Below are positions 55,761-64,000 of a DNA stretch of 64,000 bases, piece after piece. Under the pieces are notes generated by a model. It did no database searches. It saw only the letters and a list, made by a program, of their open reading frames with translations, and had not been told where the DNA came from. Origin of the DNA: Nocardiopsis algeriensis (GTDB lineage: Bacteria; Actinomycetota; Actinomycetes; Streptosporangiales; Streptosporangiaceae); assembly GCF_014203695.1 (NCBI RefSeq), contig NZ_JACHJO010000004.1, positions 1 to 64,000 on the forward strand, given 5' to 3'. Position 1 is the stretch's first letter, and every line of letters starts with the position of its first letter. The translations under genes were made by a program, and so were the position numbers.

Positions 55761-56813
55761 ATGACCAATCCGGAGGCGAACCCGAAGACCCATGTGTGCG
55801 CCGACGGCGGCCGGCCCGGACCGCAGGCCGAACGCGAGGACGGGGCCCCGGTCGAGATCATCACCGCCCGCGCCGTGCCCCTGGGCGGACCGCGCGCCAT
55901 GCACGTGCGGCGCACCCTGCCGCAGCGGCAGCGCTCGCTGATCGGCGCGTGGTGCTTCATCGACCACTACGGGCCGGACCGGATGTCGGCCAACGGCGGG
56001 ATGGACGTGGCCCCGCACCCGCACACGGGGCTGCAGACGCTCAGCTGGCTGTTCGAGGGAGCGATCGCCCACCTCGACTCCGGGGGCAACGGCGCCCGCA
56101 TCCTTCCGGGGCAGATGCACCTGATGACGGCGGGCTCGGGCATCTGCCACTCCGAGACCTCGACCCCCGACACCGACCTGCTCCACGGGGTGCAGCTGTG
56201 GATCGCCCTGCCGGAGGAGGCGCGGCACAGGCCCGAGCGCCGGCTCGAGAGCTTCGTCCCCGAGCCCGTGGAGTTCGACGGCGGCTCCGCCCTCGTGTTC
56301 CTCGGTTCGCTGCTGGGCTCCGAGTCTCCGGTGGGCACGCACACGCCGCTGGTGGGGGCCGAGATCGGCCTCGGCCCGGGCAGGACCCTCGACCTGCCGG
56401 TCGATCCGGGGTTCGAGCACGGCCTGCTGGTGGACACCGGGGAGGCCGTCACCCTCGAAGGCGTGCACGTGCCCGAGGACACCGTGGGCTACACCGGGGT
56501 GGGCAGCCGGACGCTGCGCGTCGCCAACGGCGGCGGTGGACCGGCTCGGCTCGTGTTCCTGGAAGGGGCTCCCTTCACCGAGCAGGTCCTCATGTGGTGG
56601 AACTTCCTGGGGCGTTCGATGGAGGAGATCCAGCGGTACCAGGAGGAGTGGCAGGAGCACGGCGAGCGCTTCGGCCGCGTCGAGGGCTACGTGGGGCACG
56701 GCGGCCCGGGCAGGAACCGCGACGGGATGTCCCGGCTCCCGGCCCCGAAGCTGCCGCCGGTGCGTATCCGGCCCCGGGAGAACCCGCCGCCCCACGCGCG
56801 CTCCCGGACCTGA
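55761..56813 (+). CDS. Pirin family protein
   Basis: 350 residues with the two cupin barrels of pirins. IGAWCFIDHYGPDRM, APHPHTGLQTLSWLFEGAIA and GSGICHSETS give the metal site (three His and one Glu); GFEHGLLVDTGEAVTLEGVH belongs to the second barrel. The N terminus (about 30 residues) is extended and disordered, and a C-terminal Pro-rich tail follows. Roles recalled for the family are redox sensing and quercetin dioxygenase activity. Start ATG 55761. The short gap and same strand suggest it may be read with the GNAT gene. Confidence 0.9.
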   Translation: MTNPEANPKTHVCADGGRPGPQAEREDGAPVEIITARAVPLGGPRAMHVRRTLPQRQRSLIGAWCFIDHYGPDRMSANGGMDVAPHPHTGLQTLSWLFEGAIAHLDSGGNGARILPGQMHLMTAGSGICHSETSTPDTDLLHGVQLWIALPEEARHRPERRLESFVPEPVEFDGGSALVFLGSLLGSESPVGTHTPLVGAEIGLGPGRTLDLPVDPGFEHGLLVDTGEAVTLEGVHVPEDTVGYTGVGSRTLRVANGGGGPARLVFLEGAPFTEQVLMWWNFLGRSMEEIQRYQEEWQEHGERFGRVEGYVGHGGPGRNRDGMSRLPAPKLPPVRIRPRENPPPHARSRT

Positions 56814-56900
56814 CCGGGGTGCGGGCGCCCGCGCCCCGGGCCGGTACGCCGCCGACCGCTCCGGACGAACCGACACCGTTTCCACAGAGAGGTGGTCGCC

Positions 56901-57293
56901 ATGACCGAACCGCGGACCGACAAGACCGGCGCTCCCGTGCACGTGGACCTCGGCGAGGAGCAAGGCGTCAGCACCTACACCGTGGCGCTGGACGACGGCA
57001 CCACCGCCGGCCGCGCCGATTTCGTCGACCCGCCCGACGGGGGCGGCGAGCGCGTCTTCTTCCACACCGAGGTCGCGTCGGAGTTCAGGGGCCGCGGCCT
57101 GGGCGGGCTGCTCGTGCGCGAGGCCCTGGACGACAGCATCCGCAGAGGCGTCACCGTCGTACCCGTGTGCTCGCTGTTCGGCGGGTATCTGGAGGAGCAC
57201 GGCGACGAGTACACGGCCAAGGGCGGCCGGTTCCGCCCGCCGGGGCCCGCGGACCTGGCCCTGGTCCGGCGGACGGTCGGGAAGGAGGCGTGA
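56901..57293 (+). CDS. GNAT family N-acetyltransferase (YidJ/Gcn5-like, small)
   Basis: 130 residues. ALDDGTTAGRADFVDPPDGG, VFFHTEVASEFRGRGLGGLLV (acetyl-CoA site) and VTVVPVCSLFGGYLEEHGDE place it with the short COG2388-type proteins that act on unknown substrates. GAGAGGTGG precedes ATG 56901. A reverse-strand open frame overlaps it but is a relic of the next gene. Confidence 0.85.
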   Translation: MTEPRTDKTGAPVHVDLGEEQGVSTYTVALDDGTTAGRADFVDPPDGGGERVFFHTEVASEFRGRGLGGLLVREALDDSIRRGVTVVPVCSLFGGYLEEHGDEYTAKGGRFRPPGPADLALVRRTVGKEA

Positions 57294-57317
57294 GCGCGGA
57301 GCGCGCCGCGCAGACCA

Positions 57318-57890
57318 TCCGCTGAGCGACCGGACCGCGTTGACCATGCGGCGGAAGGACCGGCTTCGTCCTTCCGCCGTTTCCAGGTCCATCACGGCGG
57401 AGAACTCGGCCTGGTGGAGGGTCTCCTTGTAGGACTCGTTCATGATGTCACGCAAGCTCCCCTTGGCGTCGCGCCTGCCCTCAGGGTCTTCCGGCGCCCG
57501 GGCGTCGCTGCGGACGGAGGGATGGGAGCGCAGGGATTCGGCCGCGGCCAGGAACCATGCCTCGTACTCGTGGCGTGCGATCACGATCTCCACGGGCACG
57601 GTGACCAGATCCGGCTTCGGCGCCAGGGACGCGGCAAGTGCGACGGGGCAGGTGATGTCGGAGTCGTCACCGTCGCGGAGTACGAGGACACCTCCCTGGC
57701 CCCGGACACGTGTCGCCTGGACTCTGATCGCCTTGGCCAGTTCCTCGGGCTTGCGCATCTTCGCGGAGTCGAGCCGGAAGGGCTGCTCCACCTCGATGTA
57801 GGTGTCGAGCAGCTCGAGGCCGATGCGCCTGACAAGGGTACGTATCGCGGACATCTCGCCGTGCCCCTCCACGATGGGGGCCACTGTCAC
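57318..57890 (-). pseudogene. DUF4276 family protein (Toprim-like), 3' end without natural stop
   Basis: From GTG 57890 the frame gives TVAPIVEGHGEMSAIRTLVR, RDGDDSDITCPVALAASL and HEYEAWFLAAAESL, the conserved E-GHGE, D-D and E-W blocks of DUF4276, a putative Toprim-like nuclease or hydrolase. The domain ends near SFRRMVNAVRSLSG (about residue 191), yet no stop follows: the frame runs antisense through the GNAT and pirin genes to 55539. I infer loss of the original stop by a small indel. These genes usually pair with an AAA ATPase, of which only a tail remains here. Confidence 0.55.
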
Positions 57891-58237
57891 CTGCGGCGTC
57901 AGTCGCCCTTCGACAGCGGGGAGAGCCGCTCCGGTTCAGGGAGCAGCTGATCGGCGCGGAGCAGTTCACCGGGGGTGTAGAGGTGCTCACGCATCGCCAT
58001 GGTGCCGGCCGCACACCGGCGAGGAAACCCCGCGTGACCGCCTGCCGCGGACCGAGTGAGCGACGGAGTCCCGATCCGGTCCCTGTATCGGTACGCTGAG
58101 TGCCGCAACGCCGCTCTCCGCCTCCCTTTTCCGCGGAGCGGCGGCCAAGGCGGACACGACCACGCTGCCAGGGCATCCGACCGGTCGGCCTGACCCTCCC
58201 GGCCTCCGAACACACCGGACCGAAGAAGGGACCCCCC
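57891..58237. other. Divergent gap between the decayed pair and the unknown gene
   Basis: 347 bases; apart from the 33-residue relic at 57899-58000 nothing is seen. ATCCGGTCCCTGTATCGGTACGCTG near 58071-58095 may hold a promoter for the plus-strand gene. Confidence 0.3.
57899..58000 (-). pseudogene. C-terminal tail of a lost partner gene (possible AAA ATPase)
   Basis: A 33-residue frame MAMREHLYTPGELLRADQLL ending 8 bases upstream of the DUF4276 start. Its LYTPGELLRADQL...PEPERLSPL has the look of the tail of an AAA-type ATPase that usually precedes DUF4276. No further homology upstream; the rest appears deleted. Low confidence. Confidence 0.3.
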
Positions 58238-58819
58238 GTGCTCTATCCCGCGCTCATGGCGTTCTCCTCCGGAGACCTGACCCCCGAACAGGTGCGGCGG
58301 CTGCACGACGCACTCCAGCTCGAGGAGAACACACCCCGCACCGAGGGTTACGGAGCGAAGCCGAGCATCGCGCACCGCCCCTTCACCGACGACGAGGGAC
58401 ACCGCCTCGTCCTGGAACTCGCTCGCACAAGAGGGACAGGATGGGTGTTTGCCCTGTGGTTCGAAAAGGGCGGGCGCCCCTCGACCGAGCTCGTCGAGAA
58501 CCACCGGGTGCTCTTTCGCGGTCTCATCGATGAATTCGGGCTCACGCTCCGCAAGATCGAACCGCCCGCGACCGCCGACGAGGTGGGAAGGATGTTCGTC
58601 GACCCGCAGCCCGGCAACCCGGAGGAGAGCTCCTTCGCCCCGGTCTGGGACCTTCCCTACGACAGGCTCGACCACATGTGGTTCCACCTCGGCGTACGCA
58701 GGGACGCTCCCCGGGAGGTGAAGGCGGTCAGGCTGCGCGAGGTGATGGGCACCCGGGTCTGGTCCGTGGCTCCCGAACGCCTCCGCAACGAGGCCGAGGA
58801 GTTCCTCCGCGGCGTCTGA
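58238..58819 (+). CDS. Hypothetical protein, possible immunity-type
   Basis: 193 residues from GTG 58238 (AAGGGA upstream). FSSGDLTPEQVRRLHDALQL, LFRGLIDEFGLTLRKIE, SSFAPVWDLPYDRLDHMWFH and LREVMGTRVWSVAPERL alternate helices and strands; no family recognised. Such small acidic proteins often serve as immunity factors, but no toxin is nearby, so this is a guess. Confidence 0.6.
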   Translation: MLYPALMAFSSGDLTPEQVRRLHDALQLEENTPRTEGYGAKPSIAHRPFTDDEGHRLVLELARTRGTGWVFALWFEKGGRPSTELVENHRVLFRGLIDEFGLTLRKIEPPATADEVGRMFVDPQPGNPEESSFAPVWDLPYDRLDHMWFHLGVRRDAPREVKAVRLREVMGTRVWSVAPERLRNEAEEFLRGV

Positions 58820-58836
58820 CCGCAGGGACGGAACCG

Positions 58837-58932
58837 GTGCCGCCCCGACCCCGGTCGGACCACGACCACGCCCGCGCCGACGACGCCTGGCTCGCCGAGG
58901 TGGCCGAACGTGCGCGAAGGGCGGCGACCTGA
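58837..58932 (+). CDS. 31-residue ORF candidate
   Basis: Starts GTG 17 bases after the previous stop, with GGGACGGA upstream: PPRPRSDHDHARADDAWLAE VAERARRAAT. The second half reads as a charged amphipathic helix. It could be a small protein or the tail of a lost gene. Weak support. Confidence 0.25.
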   Translation: MPPRPRSDHDHARADDAWLAEVAERARRAAT

Positions 58933-59079
58933 ACCGGCGAGACCCCCTCTTGGGGCCGAAAAACGGTGGAGAACCGGCCGCGGCGGGGGGTGTCGCCGGA
59001 GCGACAGCCGTTCGTGTCGAGCGGCCGACCGGGCCGAGGCGGGCGGCGCACCCCGAATGCGCCGCCCGGTGCTTCCCCG

Positions 59080-60585
59080 TCAGCGCTGCAGCGTCAGCAC
59101 ACCCGGCCGGTAGGGCAGCAGGTTGTAGTCGCCTCCGGAGTTGGGAGAGCGCCCCTGGTAGAGGAGCTGCATGTCGCAGGGGTCGATGGTCATAGTCTGG
59201 TCGGGACCGGTGCGGACCAGCTCGCCGTGGCTGATGTCGTCGGTCCAGGTGGCGCCGCTGTTGACCCGCCCGGCGAAGGGGTTGTTCTCGGTGGCGGCCT
59301 GCGGTGTCCACGTCCCGCCGAGGCTGGTGGCCGTGAACGAGCGGAAGTAGCGGTTTCCCTGCGCGCCGATCGCCTCGACGAGCATGAGGTACCGGTTCTC
59401 ACCCTCGACCTTGTAGACCTGGACGCCCTCGAACAGGTTGTTGGTGCTGTCGGACATGACGATCGTCGAGGTCGAACCGAAGCTGCCCGGGAAGTTGCCG
59501 ATGGGCATGCTCGCCCGGTAGATCCTGCCGTTGTCACCGGCGAAGAACAGGTACATGTGCGTGTCGTCCCCGATGAGCGCCTGGTCGATGGGCCCGGTGG
59601 AGGAGTTGGCGATGCTCCCGTTGAAGAGGGTCTGCGGCGACGACCAGCTGTTCACATCGGTGGGATCGGTCGATGTCCGGTAGGAGAAGGCGGGCCCGCC
59701 CCACTGGTAGGCGAGCACCCAGATGTTCTTGGGGGCGAAATGGAAGAGCGTGGGTGCGACGGCGGAGAAGGGCATCGGGTTCTGGCCGGCCGAGGCCATG
59801 CCGGACCAGTCGTCGAAGAGCCCGAAGTTCATCGAGCCCCATGACGTGCCCGTGTCGTGGGTGGTCGCGTAGACGAGGTGCCTGCCGTTGTAGGGGGCGT
59901 GGGTGAAGTCCTTGAGCGAGGCCCATCCCTGCCGGGGCTGGGCCAGCGGGCCGGTCGACGTCCAGTTGTAGGTCGACGGAAGGGCGCACGTGCCGCCCGG
60001 TCCCCCGCCGTCGACGCGGACGAGCTGCCACTGCTGGTTGTCGCCGCCCCAGTCGTCGTACTGCACGATGGCGGCACCGTCGGCGGTCGAGCCGCCCTGG
60101 ACCTCCAGGGCCTTGTTGCTGTGCCGGTTGATCAGCCGGACGTGGCCGCCGGATGCGTCCTCCAGCCGGAACTGCTGGTTCTCCTGGTTGTGGTCGGTCC
60201 ACTGGACGATGGCGGCACCGTTGGCGGTCGACCAGTTGTGGACGTCCAGCACCTTGCCCGAGATCCTCGACTCCAGCCGGTAGTAACCGCCGCCGGAGTC
60301 GACGAACTGCCACTGCTGCTGGTCCTGGTCGTTGCGGGTCCACTGGGTGATCCGTGCCCCGTCGCCGGTGGCCCGGTTGTACACGTCCAACGCCTTGCCG
60401 CTGCCGCGGTTCACCAGCACGTACCAGGCGTCGGTGTCGACCGACGCCGCGGCGGCGGGCGCAGGTGCTGTCACGGCGCCTGCGCCGCCGATCACCAGCG
60501 CCATCACGCCGGCGATGACGAGCCGCAGCAGCCATCTCCGCGGCCGCGGGGACGGCGTGATCGGGGATCTGTTCGACGTCACCAT
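59080..60585 (-). CDS. Secreted GH62 alpha-L-arabinofuranosidase with CBM13 (ricin-type)
   Basis: 501 residues: signal peptide ([20 protein letters not shown], cleavage near AAAA at 47), three-lobed ricin-type CBM13 (about 50-190 with repeated QQWQF/NQQFRL/NQQWQL), then a GH62 five-bladed propeller starting [20 protein letters not shown], with [34 protein letters not shown] and [20 protein letters not shown]. It removes arabinose side chains from xylan or arabinan, working with the GH11 xylanase. GGAGG precedes ATG 60585; a LacI-type operator lies 77 bases upstream. Confidence 0.95.
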   Translation of the reverse strand: MVTSNRSPITPSPRPRRWLLRLVIAGVMALVIGGAGAVTAPAPAAAASVDTDAWYVLVNRGSGKALDVYNRATGDGARITQWTRNDQDQQQWQFVDSGGGYYRLESRISGKVLDVHNWSTANGAAIVQWTDHNQENQQFRLEDASGGHVRLINRHSNKALEVQGGSTADGAAIVQYDDWGGDNQQWQLVRVDGGGPGGTCALPSTYNWTSTGPLAQPRQGWASLKDFTHAPYNGRHLVYATTHDTGTSWGSMNFGLFDDWSGMASAGQNPMPFSAVAPTLFHFAPKNIWVLAYQWGGPAFSYRTSTDPTDVNSWSSPQTLFNGSIANSSTGPIDQALIGDDTHMYLFFAGDNGRIYRASMPIGNFPGSFGSTSTIVMSDSTNNLFEGVQVYKVEGENRYLMLVEAIGAQGNRYFRSFTATSLGGTWTPQAATENNPFAGRVNSGATWTDDISHGELVRTGPDQTMTIDPCDMQLLYQGRSPNSGGDYNLLPYRPGVLTLQR

Positions 60586-61203
60586 GGTTCTGCCTCCAGA
60601 GCCCTGGGGCCGCACGGTCCGCCCGAGGGGGGTGTTGCGGGTCCTGGGCCTGCACTCGGGAATGTTAGCGTTAACATCGGCCCGGACGAACTGGCCCACA
60701 TCTGAAGCGAAACTCCGACGCGGCAGGTCTGCCCGGAAAGCCGTGGGCATCCTTGCCCTCGCCGTCGAATCTGAGCGACAGCACACCGGAAGTCAAGACG
60801 GGTTTTCCAGAAAAATTCCGGAAGAGAAGTGGTTCGCCGATTGGTGTCGTCTCGAAGTACCTGGTAGCGGCCTTGGCGTGGAAAGCCCGCGCGCTCTCAC
60901 AGGAGCCGGTACGCTCTGCTTCCCCCATCAGGAAGGCGGGGACGGACCTCCCTCCTTCCAAGTTCCTGTTTCTCCAGCGCACGTTTACATTCGATCTCGA
61001 CCGAGGACACCGGAACTCTTCCCCATCCTGGTCCTCACCGGTAGCAACAGCCCCGCCACCGCGGAGGTGTTCCCATGCGGAGAGGCCCGTCCACTTTCGC
61101 GAATGCGCCCTGGGCTCGGTGTCCCCCGACTCCGCGCTCCTGCTGGAACCCCGGGCCGTCAACACCAGCCGGAACGTCACCTTCTCCGTGGAAGGAACCT
61201 GGT
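60586..61203. other. Intergenic region between GH62 and helicase genes
   Basis: 618 bases. The first 90 hold the GH62 control region with its operator. The remainder (60680-61200) has no gene I can support; the minus-strand open frame 60671-61180 lacks family features and a good start. Confidence 0.5.
60662..60677 (-). promoter_or_regulatory. LacI-family operator upstream of GH62
   Basis: ATGTTAGC-GTTAACAT, a 16-bp palindrome with 7 of 8 matching positions per half and a central CG, the form recognised by LacI/GalR regulators and close to arabinose/xylose repressor boxes known from actinomycetes. 77 bases before the GH62 start. The regulator gene is not in this window. Confidence 0.6.
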
Positions 61204-63849
61204 CTACCGGTCGCGGAGCAGCCGCTCGCGTTCCTCCGCGACGATCTCGCGGGCCAGATCCGCCTCGGACACGTCGAATGCCTCAGGAGCACTCTCCGCC
61301 GTCGCGGACCGGCGGGCGAAGTCGTCGAACAGGACACTCTTGCGCTCCAGGATCTGCCTGATGCGCTGATCGACCCCCTCTTCGCTCAGGAGCCGGTGGA
61401 CCTGCACGGATTCGAGCTGTCCCATGCGGTGTGCGCGTGCGATGGCCTGCCACTCGATGGTGGGTTTCAGCTGGGGCTCGCAGATGGCGATCACGGAGGC
61501 CGCCTGGATGTTCAGCCCCACACCGCCTGCCTGGATCTGGGCGACCAGGACGGCACCCTCGCCGGCCGCGGAGAAGTCGTCCACCATGTCCTGCCTCCGT
61601 GCGGCGGGCACGGAACCGGTCAGGGGCCCGATGACCTTGCCGGGAAGTACGTCGGCCACCTGCTTCAGAACACCCAGGAAGTGGGAGAAGACGATCACGC
61701 GCCGGCCGTTGTCCTCGGCTTCCTCCACGATCTCCAGCAGCCGCCGGATCTTGCCGGAATCGCGCCCCTCCGACATGGCGGCCTGCCGCATGGCTGCGAA
61801 ATTCCCCTCGCTGACCGCCTGACGGTAGGCGATACGGTCGGCGGTGGTCAGAGGAACGAACTCGTCGACCTCGACGAGCTCCGGTAGCTCGTCGAGCACG
61901 TCCTCCTGGTTGCGCCGTAGGTAGGCGGGAGCGATCTGTTTGCGGAACCGGCGCGGATTCAGCTCGGAGACGTCCTTGAGCAGATGGGGCTGCAAGTAGC
62001 CCACCAGGTTGGCGAACTCCTCGATCCTGTTCTCGAGCGGGGTGCCGGTCAGCAGGATCGCGCGCGGGGACCGGTCGATCAGCTCCGCGGTACGGCTGGA
62101 GCGCTTCGCGCTCGGGTTCTTGATGTAGTGGGCCTCGTCGACCACCACACACGCCAGGTCACCGACGTTCGACATCTGCTCCTGGAAACGGGCGAGCGTC
62201 TCGAAGGTGGTCACGGCGATTCCGCCTCGACGGATCCAGGAGCGCATGGCCCGGTCGCGTTCGGGCCCGTGCACACGGTGGGCGGTCAGCGTGGACTTGG
62301 CGGTGATCTCGCGCGTCCAGTTGGTGACCACGGCCGCTGGACAGATCACCACGAAGTGGCTTTCCCCGGATGCGCTCAGATGTGCCAGAGCAGCGAGGGC
62401 CTCGACGGTCTTACCCAGACCCATCTCGTCTCCGATGACGACCTTGCGCTGGACCAGGGAGAAGCGCGCGGCGAAACTCTGATAGCCCCGCAGGGCCGCG
62501 ACCTTGAGATGGTCGGTCTTCAGACTGAAGTCGCGAATGGCCTGGACGATCTCGTCGGGCAGATCCCCGGTGGCCTTGGCCTCGTTCTCGGGGTTGATGC
62601 CGAGTTCGGACAGGAGGGCGAAGTAGTCCGCGGGGCGCGAGGTGAAGTCGTCCCATACGTCTTCCTCACCTCTCCCGCCGGGAGCGAACACACCCAGGCG
62701 TGCGGCACCTTCGCAGACAGCCGCGATGTCCTGGCGCAGCACGTCGGGGTCGGGAGCGTACACGGCGGGGTAGAACGCCACGTGCGTGGTCCCTGCAGGC
62801 ATGCGGTGGTCGACGAGAGGAGCGAGCTCGTCCACACGTGACAGTAGGGCCGAACCGCCTGCCAGGTTGCGTGCGGCATCCCAGGCGTGCAGGGCCCGCA
62901 GAAGCGCTGTGGCTTCGTCGGTCCGCCGGCGGATGTCGATCCGGGCGGGCATCTCGTCGAACGTGGTCTGCCACAGCGTTCGCGCCGCTCCCAGAAGCTG
63001 AGCGGCCGACTTCTCTCCGATACCGGGCAGCGCCGTGATGTCGTCGCCCAGGTCCAAGACGTCGAGCACGGTGGTGAACCCCGCGTTCGCCAGCGGGACG
63101 GTGCGCAGCCGATCACGGGTGGCCTCCCGGAGTCGGTCCAGCGGCATCTCCGCGAGCAGTTTCCGGGACTCCGCCTTGCGGACGCCGTCACCGGCGCGCA
63201 TCGCAGCGTCACGGTGGGAGGCTTCCTGTTTCCGGGCCCGCCGGACCCGGCTGATCGCGGAATCCAGCTCCTTGACCACGTGCAGGTCCAGGAGGACGGG
63301 ACGCCCCTTCAGCTCCGGGAAGTGCTCCTCCAGCGGGACCAGTTCCTGGGCCAGGCTGTGAGCGGCGTCCACCCCGCTTCGCCGGAAGGGGACGTCGAGC
63401 GTCTCCAGGCGCCGGAACAGCTGCTCCTTCTCAGCCCGGGCATGGTAGTCCGCGAGGTGGGAAGCAGCCGTGGCAGCCTTCTCCTTCTTCCCGTCCGAGG
63501 AGAAGAGCCTGCGCAGTCCCAGCAGGGAGCGCGCCGACCGGACCTGTACGGGCAGGTCCTCGACCAGGACGCGCAAGGTGTGCTCGTCCTCCCTTGTCTC
63601 CGCCGGCATCCTGCTCCAGGCGAGGAGATCTCCCAGGAGGGCACCGGCCTTGGGGTTGACCGGCAGGGAGTGCCAGGTGGGCCGCCCGTCACGGTGGAGG
63701 GTGACCTGGGAGCGCCGGAGGTGCTCGACCGCCCTTCGCACCACGTTGCTCGCTGCCTCACGCTGGGCACGGATGCGCTTGGCCTGGGCGATCCATGCGT
63801 TGACCCGGACGATGAGAGCGTCCAGGTCCCGGCGTTCTTCTCTGTTCAT
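61204..63849 (-). CDS. SNF2-family DEAD/DEAH helicase with internal HhH motif
   Basis: 881 residues. The first 400 are helical and contain DLGDDITALPGIGEKSAAQL (helix-hairpin-helix DNA-binding motif at about 263-282). The motor follows: GDEMGLGKTVEALAAL (Walker A), VVVDEAHYIKN (DEAH), LLTGTPLENRIEE (motif III), and motifs V/VI in QIQAGGVGLNIQAAS and IARAHRMGQ. Swi2/Snf2 ATPases move along DNA; actinomycete members with N-terminal HhH are linked to repair or defence. Monocistronic near the window edge; no partner nuclease seen. Confidence 0.88.
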   Translation of the reverse strand: MNREERRDLDALIVRVNAWIAQAKRIRAQREAASNVVRRAVEHLRRSQVTLHRDGRPTWHSLPVNPKAGALLGDLLAWSRMPAETREDEHTLRVLVEDLPVQVRSARSLLGLRRLFSSDGKKEKAATAASHLADYHARAEKEQLFRRLETLDVPFRRSGVDAAHSLAQELVPLEEHFPELKGRPVLLDLHVVKELDSAISRVRRARKQEASHRDAAMRAGDGVRKAESRKLLAEMPLDRLREATRDRLRTVPLANAGFTTVLDVLDLGDDITALPGIGEKSAAQLLGAARTLWQTTFDEMPARIDIRRRTDEATALLRALHAWDAARNLAGGSALLSRVDELAPLVDHRMPAGTTHVAFYPAVYAPDPDVLRQDIAAVCEGAARLGVFAPGGRGEEDVWDDFTSRPADYFALLSELGINPENEAKATGDLPDEIVQAIRDFSLKTDHLKVAALRGYQSFAARFSLVQRKVVIGDEMGLGKTVEALAALAHLSASGESHFVVICPAAVVTNWTREITAKSTLTAHRVHGPERDRAMRSWIRRGGIAVTTFETLARFQEQMSNVGDLACVVVDEAHYIKNPSAKRSSRTAELIDRSPRAILLTGTPLENRIEEFANLVGYLQPHLLKDVSELNPRRFRKQIAPAYLRRNQEDVLDELPELVEVDEFVPLTTADRIAYRQAVSEGNFAAMRQAAMSEGRDSGKIRRLLEIVEEAEDNGRRVIVFSHFLGVLKQVADVLPGKVIGPLTGSVPAARRQDMVDDFSAAGEGAVLVAQIQAGGVGLNIQAASVIAICEPQLKPTIEWQAIARAHRMGQLESVQVHRLLSEEGVDQRIRQILERKSVLFDDFARRSATAESAPEAFDVSEADLAREIVAEERERLLRDR

Positions 63850-64000
63850 ACGGCCTTCTGCGCATGTGGAGGGGGCGGAGGGGACACCGCAAAGGAAAAA
63901 GGGAGGTCAGGGAAGTTTATCCTCAGGTGCACAGGTTGGTGGCGGCTCGATCCCATGCTCCCTGGTGGTGAACCCACCGAAGGCGTGGGAGGGCGGAAGG

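Noticed and set aside
60671..61180. 169-codon minus-strand ORF upstream of GH62
   Set aside because: No recognisable domain, poor start context, and composition unlike other genes here.

Overview
The window is very GC-rich (about 72% by eye) with dense genes, GTG starts, GTGA/ATGA start-stop overlaps and strong GC hairpins. Together with a GH11 xylanase-CBM2, snapalysin, geosmin synthase and family 2B encapsulins this points to a filamentous actinomycete, most likely a Nocardiopsis-type member of the Streptosporangiales; the genus is inference.

Layout. 1-0.6 kb: the start of an IS3-type transposase cuts the 3' end of an AbiEi-like antitoxin gene. 1-16 kb: housekeeping and unknown genes (GNAT, NIPSNAP, an orphan WD40 fragment, a secreted beta-propeller protein, a Methyltransf_19 methyltransferase, cupin, an N-6 DNA methylase whose catalytic motif reads APPF, YchJ, a DUF4352 protein, a GT4 glycosyltransferase). 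16-26 kb: secreted and sugar enzymes (alpha/beta hydrolase, glucose dehydrogenase-like MDR, heparinase II/III, GH11-CBM2 xylanase, alditol oxidase, PL14-like lyase). 26.3-34.5 kb: a complete four-gene Wadjet-type anti-plasmid operon (jetA-B-C-D, DUF2397/DUF2398/SMC-like/DUF2399).

34.7-42.3 kb is the most interesting part: five minus-strand genes in one apparent operon, in transcription order shell B, shell A (two family 2B encapsulin shell proteins with cyclic-nucleotide-binding domains), polyprenyl diphosphate synthase, IspH with an unusual N-terminal extension, and germacradienol/geosmin synthase. The enzymes form a continuous route HMBPP -> IPP/DMAPP -> FPP -> geosmin. The geosmin synthase carries two GLGTSA-type motifs (linker and extreme C terminus) that match the N-terminal SLGTSAARN of both shells. 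I propose a compartmentalised geosmin pathway. The two shell genes share 267-bp and 422-bp near-identical DNA tracts, a sign of recent gene conversion.

43-51 kb: VOC protein, YjbR-like protein, free-standing maltokinase-cap protein, an RsbQ/RsbP-like pair next to a sigma-B-like promoter that faces DUF2243-ctaG, snapalysin, and a BASS-family transporter. 50.8-55.5 kb: a MerR regulator with a 19-bp-spacer promoter that predicts leaderless mRNA, then an ABC exporter plus histidine kinase/response regulator operon. 55.7-64 kb: pirin, GNAT, a decayed DUF4276/ATPase-like pair, an unknown protein, a GH62 arabinofuranosidase with a LacI-type operator, and an SNF2-family helicase.

All functions come from reading the sequence and recalled family knowledge; no database search was run. 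Start codons were chosen by ribosome-binding sites, gene spacing and where the family domain begins.
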